From Holacanthus passer (Eukaryota; Chordata; Actinopteri; Pomacanthidae): a stretch of 64,000 nucleotides of DNA. The notes under the pieces were generated by a model, which made no database searches, was not told the DNA's origin, and worked only from the letters and a program-made list of their open reading frames with translations. Location: the NCBI GenBank assembly GCA_025331565.1, contig JAFREQ010000035.1, positions 2,852,001 through 2,916,000 on the forward strand. The letters are read 5' to 3'. Positions 36,701 through 48,700 of the stretch are shown piece by piece. Numbering within the stretch: the first letter of the stretch is position 1; each line of letters starts with the position of its first letter. A program made the position numbers and the translations under genes.

Positions 36701-39700
36701 TTCTCTATTCTGCATCCTGTTTGTGGTTTGTCTGTCTGTGCCCTCCACCCTTCCACCTCAATTTCTTTCAGGTGCGAACACTGGCCAGCGCTGGAGGGCC
36801 AGATAATCTGGTGATGCTGGACCCGGGGAAATACAAGGCACGTCCACGGGTCCCAGAGCCAGCTGGCGATGGGTCCTCTACACACCCCAAGTGGCAAGTC
36901 GGGGAGCAGGAGTTTGAGGCTCTCATGAGAATGCTCGACAACTTGGTAAGTACAAGGAAAAGACTGTAAACTCTTGCGAAGGGAATGGGAGTATATGAAT
37001 TGGATGGATAGATGAATTACTACCAATATCATGTTTTATTACCTTTAAATTAAATGTTTTATGGGAAGAAGAATGTATTATGTATGTCATGTAATCTGGC
37101 TTTAAACAATCATTTGTTGACCACTGTTGTTATTGTTTGTCCTCTTGTTCCCCAGGGCTACAGGACGGGCTACCCTTACCGCTGCCCGGCATTGCGAGAC
37201 AAAGCTAAAAAATACAGTGATGTGGAGATCGCTTCCTCTGCCCATGGTGGTTACTCATACGGCGAGGACAGTGACTCAGGTGCTCGCTCCCCGCTGAAAC
37301 ACAGCTTCCAGCGCGGCCAGCGCGACAAGACCCGCTGGCTCAATGCCGGCGGCCGGCCCGACGAGCCCTACGAGGACGGGCCCGACGGCAGCAGCCCCAA
37401 GTCGAAGCCTAAGGTGTGGACGAACATAACACACGATCACGTCAAACCCTTGCTGCAGTCTCTCTCGTCTGGTGTCTGCGTGCCAAGCTGTATAACCAAC
37501 TGCTTGGTCTGTGCCTACCTTATTGTTCATAGTATAGATTTTACAGCTACCTTGTTGGTGGAAATGGGTAGGTGGTCAGCATCCTGAGGCTCTGGGGACA
37601 GTAGGGAGTAAAAATATAGAATACAAATCTCTGATCATCTTTTATTTAGTCTTTTTATATAACTGCTTGACTCAAAATGGAAGTGTTATCCTGCTTCTCA
37701 CTACTTTTTTCAACTCTCTCACGCTCTAAATTTAGATGCCCGATTAACCCATCTTTAAGTGCAGTTAACTCTGCTCTGTTAATTACTTGTAGCATAACTG
37801 TGATTATTTGTTGACCCTCTTTGCTCTTTTTTTCCCCTGCTGGTCCCCTAACGCTTCACGATGCCGGGCACCTGCCCCCAGCATGCCCCACTGCATGTGT
37901 AGTAGTGAAATGCATTGTTGGTGTTGATGTTTTTCCCAGAGGAGCGAGCAGAGGGGTGTGGCACGAGTCCTCAAGTGGGCAGGTGAATGTGGCGAGACAC
38001 GGTGACGTTGCTGCTGACCCCACGTAGTACACACTGCTAGTTTTGTCTTTGCATCTTGAAATTAGCTTAGCTGCTCAAACATGATTCAGTGAGGAGGATA
38101 AAGAAAGTACTGTGAGATTTGAGGCCATATCAACAAATAGCTTCTACGAGTTAGATTGCGTGTATTTATAAGATTGCCTGCATAATTTAGGGAGGTGGCA
38201 TGTGTCTGACTGAGAATCCAGAATAACGCCAGCTATGCTATAGACATTTGATCAGAAAAAAATAATTGTTTTCCAACAAAGCAAATTTTCCTGGCAAAAA
38301 AGTTATGCAGCCTGCTTTTCTAATTCTTACCTTCAACTGCTTCCAGTTATGTTTCTGTTTCCTCTATTATTTTTATTCTCTCTAGTTTCTGGTTTCAGTT
38401 TATTCTGAAAATGGTTTTGAACACTTAAGGCCTGCATGAGTTGGGAAAAAAAATAACATAAAAAGAAAGCCATGGAATTTGACCTGACTTTTAAATCAAT
38501 TATCTCCTGTTAGGAAAGTAGGAAATGTTGTGTTGTGAGACTCTTTCTCAGTGAGTATATCGTGTTTACATGTTCATCTCATACTCAACCAACCCAACCC
38601 AGCTACTTCCATCCAGAAAACCCTTCCTCATCGAGCCCCTGGTTTGGCAGCTAACCAGCCAAGCTTGAAGTAAACGCAGGAATGAAGTCATGAGCTTACG
38701 CTTTCCACTGTGAATTACATGCCTAGTTTAAAACGGTTCAAATATTTTGCATGAAAGCTGAAGATTTGATTTGTATATTCACCCGCTGCTCATTCAGTTT
38801 GGTGCAAGAAATGGGAACAGACCTTTTCCTTCAATCATGCTGAGCATTACCAGGTTTACAAAAACTCTGAAAAGTAAATGGGGTATTTTTTTCACATTAA
38901 GAGCAACATGGCAGCTAAAAAGACAATAAAAGGTTTCATCCTCTGCAGGGAAGATACACTGTTGTCTTAGTCTGTAGCGTTGTGACAATGGCCTTTTTTT
39001 TTTTTTTTTTTGTTCCAACGTGGGCGAGTGTCCTCGGGTGTGTTTCTCTCTTATCTCTGTCGTCCTTGTTGTTGTGTATCAGCCTGGGAAATGACTTTGG
39101 TGATGCCAGCTCACCCCTCACTGCCACTCTCGCTTCGTAAGCCAGACTCATCATCTCAGTCACCCACCCAGCCATCCCTCACTCTCCCTCACCTGTCGCC
39201 ACCACCCACCCCTCACTTCTCCCTCCCTTACCCTCCCCTGTCACCTTTTTACTCATTCTGTGATGTTTTCAGTTGATCTTCAGTGTGATCCTTATGTTTC
39301 TTTTGGATTCTAATGGTACATCAATGATGATGACAGATGGATTTCAGTAGTTCAAATACACTGCTAGGCTTTAGTTGCTGCATCTTGTGCCTTAAACTGA
39401 TGCCATGCACAAGATCTTTTCATTAGTTTCTGACTAAGCATTGCCAACACTGATCACCTCATCACCTAAGTATTAAGCCAAAAAGGATGCATAACCATGT
39501 GAAGGATTTTAAAACCGTACGGGCAGAACATTATGCAAAAATATAAAGATATTACAATAGGAGTCACAATTCTATTGTGAGTGGCATTTTTTGCTTTTTA
39601 TTTTCACTCTTTTTGTGTGTGTGTCTTATATCTGGAGGATATGATTTGTAGGCTGGGACATCTCTGTAGCACCACAATGCTTCATTTATAATATGTTGTG

Positions 39701-42700
39701 ACACATTTTACCTTTATCATTTTTTTTATTTATCTTTACATAAATTGTTCAGCCCTGCAGAAACATTTTGTGGCTCCTTTGCACAAAAAATATACAAAGA
39801 TGTCAGACAGAATGTAAAAACACATTTTAAACATCTGTTTCTGTTGTTTAACTTTCACAGTGTCAACTGTGATTTCACTTCTCACTTCCAGCAGCCTTGT
39901 GCAGGTCCATCTGGGAGTTTTAGTGTTGCATTGACTTTTATGAACATAAAAAAAACAATTACAGAATACCACCATTTGCTCTTTTGTGCTAAACAAGGTG
40001 CATAATCTGTAAATACTAAACCTAATTTAAATGGTTTTAACTCTTCCTTCATTTTTATGACATTTCAACTCTATGCAACAGTTTTCCATTATAAATCAGA
40101 CAAAATATGAGATCTATTGTTGTTTGAGTTACATATTGTCCCACATTAGTGGTAAAATCTAATAAGGGTTGATAAGTACGCATCAGAAAGGTAATGTAGG
40201 TAGGTAATGATCTAGACAGTTCCCAACTAAATTTATAAAAATATAAATTATTCTTGCACATATTTTCCTTAATGTGCCTCATCATCATTGGTTCACTTTT
40301 TACATTCAGACCTTTTTACAGCCATCCAACTTTGTCCTTTTCAGTTCAGCATGATTCTTGTATTGTGAAGCCTGCATAGTATTTTGTCTAAATCTATTTT
40401 TTGTGCTTGGGTTTTCATGTCATTCAGTTCGTCCGGTTTTAGTTGTTTTTTTGACACTTCATGTGGTGTTTACAGTGGACAAAGGAAGATGGACTCCGCC
40501 AGGCTGCTGTAGCCAATCAGTTCATCCCAATGAACACCAACCCAAAAGAAGTCCTGGAAATGAGGAATAAGGTATCACATTTTTCTTCTTTCACTGCCTT
40601 TACTCTTGTAAAACAAAGACCATCTAAAGCTCCTGATGCACTGCATGTTTATCTTTTTATTTTTTAGATCCGGGAGCAGAACCTACAGGACATAAAGACG
40701 GCGGGGCCCCAGTCTCAGGTTCTGTGTGCCGGCACTGTGGTGGAGCGTTCCTTCAACCAGGTCAGTCTTTGACTATATAAAACCCTCGCTGCCACAGCTA
40801 TCCTGACCTGGAGATGAATATGCATCTCACGCTGAAAAACACTTAAATTTTGTGTCATTTGGTCTCTTTTAGTTAGTTTCAACACATTTAAATCTCAAAG
40901 AAATATCTCATATTCTGTCCAGGTCTGGAGTCACCTCTTAAACCCAAATGCTGCAAAGTATGAATATTGTGCATGAAGTTGTCCTGGACACTAAGCTTTA
41001 ATGAAAGCACTAAGCACTAAGCTTTAAAGTAAGCAACATTACCATTTAACATAACAGAGAGCAAAACATGTCCTCCATGTTGTGTGCCATAGCAATGGGG
41101 TGACTTTGTAATTGTCACATTATTCTTTGACCACAGAGATTGTCAATCTGGCAGGTGAGTAGTGTTTGTGAGAGGTAACCTCACTCTGCTCTCCAAACCT
41201 GCCAGCTCAGGTCGTGTCCATATTCATACATTTTTTTTTCTTCATTTCTTTGTTTTTTTTTTTAATTTTTTTGGCCTTCTCTTTTCGGGAGTTCAGAGTT
41301 GAGGCTTTTATCTGTCTCAGCACTTGTAGGCCGGTCATTTTGGTCTTTCCCAACAAAATCCCGACTACAACCTAATATACTTATGTTTTATTTCTGTGCA
41401 TGCACTCTTTATCCTAAAATGCAAAATGAGAAGCTGCTTAAAAGTTTAACTTCTGAGTTCAGTTTGCATGGTATGTCCTCCCTTTGCTTAGCTCAATTTT
41501 TCCACTTGTAAATGTTCCTGGACATTTAACCCAAACACCACGAGGAGCAGGACATCAGCAAATTAAAACAAGTTTTAGGGGTACCTAAAACTTGACCCAG
41601 CATGTCAGCAGTAAGACCAAAGGAGTCCTTGATTTGCTTTTATTGTGTTAAGGCTCAGATTATATGAACTGTGTAGCCCCCTGTGTGAATAGTTTGTCTT
41701 CACAAAGCATGAGCTTGGGTGTTTGTTCCGTCACTGCAATGCTTTTCACAGCCCCACATCTCTTTCCAGAACCATCTCTTTGCATGCATTTCCAGTGTTT
41801 GTGTATGTCTGTATGGTATGTGTGTGTACAGAGGTGGAAGGTAACTAATCCAAGACAAACTCAATTAACCCCGCTTTTACCAAAATGTCCTGTTTTTTAA
41901 TGAAGAAAAAATACTACTACTTTTCAAAAAGTCATGCTTTTTATTTTCTAACCAACACTTGTTCCCTTTGGGCCTCTTTTCTGCAAGGTGGTCTCTTAAA
42001 AGTAAATTGTCATTTCACATGTTGCTGATTTTTAAGTGTGCATTCTCATTGAAATGGTTATGGTCAGATTGACAAATTGGCCCTTTCACGGTGACTTTAA
42101 AATGTTACCCAAAATAGCTGTTTTTCAACTTTTGCTTGAGCAGTTTTTAAGAAAGGTAGCCTCACATCTGCTTGAGTATTCCTTGGATAATAGTATTTGT
42201 ACTTGAGTACTTTTTCCACCTTTGTATGTGTGAAAGGTGGTGTGTTCCTGAATATCTACACATGCTCATGCCTGCCTGACAGACTGCTGATTTAAATGTG
42301 CTGGTGTGTTAAGAGCTGGGTTGTGCCTCCCCCTCACTGGGTTTACTATTGCAGGACGCCCCTCTGTCTGACTGTACAGACACTATTGATGGCCTCGATG
42401 TGTCCGAGGGGTCCTATAGTCCTGCTAAATCAATTAGAAAGGTACTTACTGCTCCAGTCACAAATACTATTCACCTGTACTTCACACCATCCTCCAGTCA
42501 TTCCTCTGAGCCTGTAGATAGGCACTGTGTCTGGGCCTGTGCAGATGAAGTGAATAATAGTGCAGGAATGAGGCCATTTTCTGTCTTGTTATTTTTGTGC
42601 AGTCATGTGATCTGCAGTAGAGCTACAATGACTAATCGATTAGTCGATTGAATGAAAATTAATTGCCAACTGTTCTGATAATCGATTAATCATTTCAGTC

Positions 42701-45700
42701 ATTCTTGAAGCAATAAGTTCTTAAATGTGAGGATTTGCTGCTTTTCTTTGTCATTTCTGATAATAAATGAAGGTTTTGGACTGTTGGTTGGACAGAAGAA
42801 GCAATTTGAAGATGTCAGTTTAGGCTCTGGGAAATTGTGATTTCACAATTTTTTGACATTTTATAGACCAAACAATCAATCATGAGAATAATAAGCAGAG
42901 TAACCGATAATGAAAATAATGGTTAGTTGCAGCACTCAACCTATAGTTGTCTTTTCTACATGTTTATGAACTCCACAGCCTGAGGACTTTGGATACGGTT
43001 AATGTTTTTTAGGATTCTTGAGGTGAAAGATTAATATCATGAGTTTGTCTGCGGGAGAGGTTTTCACCTTTGTTTCAAAATATATTGTTGCAAGTGGAAG
43101 TGAGCAGTAAAGAGAGCAGGTATCAGATCCACTAATGCTGGTGTTTGCTGAATATATTGCATTTTGAAAAGTTTTTGAAAGAGTAAGTGGAGTTAAAACT
43201 GTTTTTGTTTGTTAGTTCACTGCAGTCAAGCTTATTTGCTTCACCTCGACTGCTTCCTGTGCACCCGGTGATGTACTCTTGGCTTTTTCACATCTGTCAG
43301 TGCTTGGCTTTTATGTAGCAGTGGTATTGGCTGGAATGAAAAAGAAAAAAATCTGCTCTTTCCTCATATAGTAAAAGTGTTATATTCCATCACATTGTGT
43401 GCTTCCTGAGTTTTGAAATGGCCTGTTACCTTTAACTTGTGCTCTGAAGATACACATTTATTCATCTATGGCTGATACTTCTGCTCATGCTGCATAATAG
43501 TTATGTGTTTAAACTGAGTCTAATGTGATAATCCTGTGTTTAAACTGTATGAGATTCTCTGCAAGCATTAGACACTGCAGCTACTTTTCAATAGATTAAA
43601 TCCCTCCATGTGTAACCTGCAGTAACCATGATGCCTCATCTCTGTCTGCCTTCCTTCTCTGTGTCCTGAAGGGGGAGCTAGTGACTGCATCCAAGGCCAT
43701 CATCGAAAAAGAGTACCAGCCCAAGGTTATCGTCAGCAAGCAAGGTCCCAACCCGTTCACCAAACTCACCGACCAGGAGCTGGAGGAATACCGCAAGGAG
43801 GTGGAGCAGAAACAGAAAGGGCCCGAAGGTAAATGACGAGTGGAGAGATGAAATGAATCTTAGAATAATGTGAAAAAAAAATACTTTCCACCCCCCTCTT
43901 CCTCTTTGTAACAGCATTTCTCAGAATTCTAAGGTTCATATGATACTCTGATAATTTTTTTCTTTCTCAGCCATGGCTTGTGGTTATGTTCCACATTTAT
44001 TTAATAGTGATACATGTGCATAATGACTAGTGTAGGCAGCATTTATATCAATGCACTTGAAAGTTTAATCACCTTTTTAATCCTCCTCAGGGGAAAATTG
44101 CTTTGCATGTACAGCAAGGAACTGTTTGTGTAATTTACATCTGTCTCCTTCTGTAATCAGTCTTCCTTGACCTCCCTCTAGAAATGAAAATTACACCGAG
44201 AGAAAGAATATAATATCACTTAGATAAGTCTGCACAGCAAGCAAAGATCCAGGCAAGAACTGAGTAGAGATGGCCTCAGCTGTTAAAAGTACAACATCAA
44301 AATAAAGTGAATATCAGCACATATGTGTCCAGTTCAAGCTGTGTGCAGTTATTTTAAATAAAATCATCTTCAAATTAGAATAATTTAAAAGATACTTTTA
44401 ATTAGGGCAAATTTTACTTAAACTACACTAGAATATCATTTATAAACTTAAAAAATATATAATAGTATATAAAGAATATGTTGAATATCATCCAAATGTA
44501 AACGTTGCTTTATCTGCCTTAACAAAACAATACAAGGAAGCTTGCATTGTAACTTACTAAAATAATAGTGTGGTCACTGGGATGGGACCTTTTCAGGTGA
44601 TGGAAAAGTACTTTGATGCGCAAGCCAGAAACTGCAGACTGACTGGCTATTGTTGTGTTTATTTTGGCTGTTTCCTGGACTGTTAGATCTTAGGTCCAAT
44701 ATCGATATTTTTATCGCCCAGCCCTAATTGTAAAAAAGAAAAAACAAACCTTCTTGCAGAATCATGCAAAAACCTTATGAACTTCAGACTGGACAAACTG
44801 ATCTTATCTCTCCACACACACATGCGCATGAATTCACAGTGCAGGGACGAGACGATAGTAGGGAGGGATCAGCCTCCAGCGTACCCTGTCCTCAGCCTGA
44901 AACGCGACCCAGGGGTCAAGCCTCTGTCTCCACATCTCTACAATCTGCAAGTGACACATCCAGCTTAGAGAAAGCACCACCTACCACTGCCACGCCCGCC
45001 ACAGCAGCCTCTGAGCAGGCCTCTCCTTCCCTCGGCCTCTCCACCGGGGCTGACCCGGCTCTGGGCGACACTGGCTCTGCAGAGGGGGTCGTGGATGACG
45101 TTTTTTCCACAGCAGACGAGGTTCTTTCATCTCCTGGTTCCCCACATAAGGAGTTCCACTGCGCTGTGCTGCGAGCCCTCAGCAAGGAGTCGTCAGTGGT
45201 AGATACGGCTAAGGCAGATCAGGCTGCAGGTACACCAGATGAAGCGGAGTCCTGCCTAAAATCCGGCCTTCCGCTTCCCTCCTCCCCTGCTCAGCCTTGG
45301 CCCGTCTCACTACATAGCGCTGCACTGGGAGTTATGGGAATCCCTGCCTGCTGTGTCTTCTCCTTTCTCTGAGGGTTTGGAGTCTGCTGCTGTTGTTTTA
45401 CCATACGCGAGCATCCTCCCTACCCACAGTTCAATCTTCAAAGCCTTTGCTTGATTATTTTTCCCACCCACCCACCCCCCCTCTCTGATGTCTTGTGCAA
45501 AGGCATCAGAGTTGTGGCAGATCAGATAAGTTTCTGCAGTTTGATTGGACGAGAAGCTGAGCAGAGAGGATGTGAGGAGTGAAAGCAAGCTCATTGTGAA
45601 ATTTAAATCCGCCCCCTCTCTTTGAGGGTGCTGTCTTTGAAAGTGCTTTTTGCAGTGGAGTGCTGTGCTAACCTTTGAGGAAGCCATGTCTGAGCTCAGT

Positions 45701-48700
45701 CATCCAATCAGAGCATCCCATGTGTGGACATGAATGATGATGTCCTCCTTCTTTTCCTGCTAACCTGTCCTGGATATATCTCTGTTGGTGTCCACTCTCC
45801 CTCCTGTGCCTCTGATTGATTTAAGCTAATGGTAGTTTAGTTTTGTTTGGGATATTTTAAGGTTGACTTTTAGTGAGATTTGTTTTTGCAGTGTTCTCCT
45901 GATTGAGGCTTCCTCCCTGGTTTGGGTTTTTGTGTCGTCCTCCCTTTTCTTTGTGTTGCAATGTTGCTGGTGTTGACCACTTAAGATCTTGGAGACGAAA
46001 TGTGGTGTTCAATCAATTTTTAGCCTATAAATGATTTAAATGATCGTCTATTTAGTAATACCCTTATTTATTTATGTGAAACAGTTTCTGATCGTTCATT
46101 TCTGCTGATTTTTATTCAGACCCGGAGGAGCTAGTAGAGCCTGAAGAGGAACCCAAAGGCCAGAAAGCCCACCACCACGCCACCCAGCACCCCAGTCAGA
46201 GCAGAGGAGGGTAGGTTGGCCTGACGTACTTGACAAACCCGACTCTTCTGGTTCAGCATGGGTTTCTCCAGTCCTCTGCCTGGGTTTTTGGGGCTTTTCT
46301 AGGGTCTACAGAGGGAATGCAGAGGCTCCTGCCCGTCCACCTGCCTGTTTGTCTTGGGGTCTGTTCATGTTGTGGTCTTTAATAATACTAGTACGGGCGC
46401 TGTGCTGTGTCTTCTGTAATAACAGGCCAAGAGGTTTTGATTATTTAATCGGGCTTATGCTATGAGAGATGAGGCTTTAATACAGCCTCCAGACGTCATG
46501 AAATAGTCCATATTTGAAAAAAAATAATAACATTTTTAGCTTTTATATAATGGACCAGAGTGCAGAAGTCTATTTTTGTTCTTTTCTTTTTCTTTTTCTC
46601 CCTCTTGGTCTTTATTACTATTGGATTACACCTAAGTGAACAGTATCATCCATGATGATACCAGAAAAATACCAGGAAGTGGTAATGATTTTAGTTATTT
46701 GTATTTACGCAATAATTGGCATTACTCCAATTCTTATTTATGCATTAATTTTTTCTTGTCAGCAAACCGTTACAGTCAGCATGAGGAAGGGAATGAGTAG
46801 CTTTGATCGCAGGTGTAATCTAATAAAAATGAAATGTTGTTATATAACATATGTCTCTATGTACAGTATCTCCTTTACCCCTTCACTTCCATTCTCCATC
46901 TTTTTGGGGTTACTAAGAATGGTTCCAACCATTCTTTAAAAAATTTTCTTCTGGTGTGTGTTTTTTTTTTTTTTCTTTTTTTCTCTATTACACGTTTTAA
47001 TTTCTCTTTTAATTTAACACGGTGCCTGTGGTTTGATCTGCATAGACATTTGTTTCTACTTGTGCTTTTTCTTCTTTGTGGCTGCGATTACAATCAGGAG
47101 ATGGAAATACAAAAGAGTACCTGTTGCCATAGTAAGTACGTACTGTTCCACCTCCTCACCACCCTCCTAATTACCCGCCACCCTCCATGTCTGTTTGGTC
47201 ATTTACCCTTTTTCTTTGCATGGCTTCACTAGTAGAGCTGTCCTGTGGTCTGAACTAACCCATACTCGGGGTTTGACTGTTCAGTCGGTTTTTACTCTGT
47301 TCTCTGAACTCCTGAATCTCTTTCTTGGGGTTGATGGGGGTTATTTCAGAGCTCCTCCCTCTCTTGTAATTTGCTTTCCATTTTCCAGTTTCTGTTTAAA
47401 GAGAAACAAGAAATAGTTATCTTGACACATTTTCCTTACGGTGTTGTTTCAGAGATCTGTAACATGCATTCAAGTACAGTTTATCCAAATGAGAGTGACC
47501 TGGTCTAAACAAAAATGGAGGATGTTCCTGAAGTAAACCTTACAACCCGCCAAACCTTTTCTATTAGTTAACCTCTCTTTCCTTCCTGCCAATGATCCAC
47601 AATCAAATTAACCAAACCTCTCTTGCACATATGCACATTCTATCAATGTTTATATGACACTATATTTTTTGTTCCATGGAAAAATCAGGTAATGTTTTGA
47701 AAATGTCTTGAATGTTGTTTGTCTTCCAGATGAGTCCTTTACCAGGTACATGCATAACCACAGTGCTTTATTTGAGTGTGGCTTTCGAACCAAACTTTGC
47801 TGCTGTTGGCTTCGCTGAGACTCGCTGTTGGTTTAGCTGGAAGGATGGTGGAGGTCCAGTGCTTGGCTGTGTGGTGTTGTTTAGTCTCCATTTTATCTGT
47901 CTGTGTGTTCGGCCTCATCTCTGTTCTGACAGACATGAGAGATGTAAAATGAAGACTGATGTGTAATGTTTTCTCAGGCCTTGACAAAGGGGTTTTTAAT
48001 GCTGGTCTTTGTAGCATGTGAGCAATATTAAAAATGAGCAAAGCGGTGCACCTGACTGCACTGTGTGAGCTTCTACCAGAGCTTGAGAGCAGTGGTTTGG
48101 ATGCTGTTTGGGCCACTGATCCATGGAGGTCGACTGAAGCAGACCTTCAGGATCCTGCACCAGCACCTGTTGCTTCTTAACTTTTTTTGCTGGGAGTATT
48201 TGTAAATAATAAAAAACAAAATCTGTATTAGCAAGTTGATATATCATTCCAAGAGGAATTTATAGATACAGAAACTCTTTATTGTGATGTTGAAACTTAT
48301 ATCTGTGAAAGAGGACATGATAACTTTCTTCTAGCGTTCATCAAGACCACAGGGAACATCTCCAAGTAGCTTCAATACTCCCAGCAACTGGATTACATTG
48401 CAATCAAATGTAATGCTCTACTCACTGGTTAAGACTTTCTAACTCTCGTTCATGATTCAAGGCCTAATTTTAACGTGAGCTGCGCCAGTTTTGAATTAAT
48501 TTAAGCGTATCCCCTCCCCCAGCTTGTTATGTAACCTCACTCGCGTGGTTATGTTATTGCAATCTTCAAAACATTGCAGTATTTTTTGTGTTGTAGACTT
48601 TCATTTTTCTTTGTTTGTACACAGGGTGCAAATGAGCCAGGGAACTACACTCATTAAGATTTCCCTGTATAAGTGAAGGTAAAATGAAAATGCTGTGTAC

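Noticed and set aside
44777..44968. Phase-correct continuation of add1 exon 14 from the acceptor at 44759 (MNFRLDKLIL... ending HPA)
   Set aside because: It uses a good acceptor but gives a non-adducin-like peptide that soon stops. The frame entered at 44840 is longer and joins downstream exons in phase. Kept only as a possible minor terminal exon.
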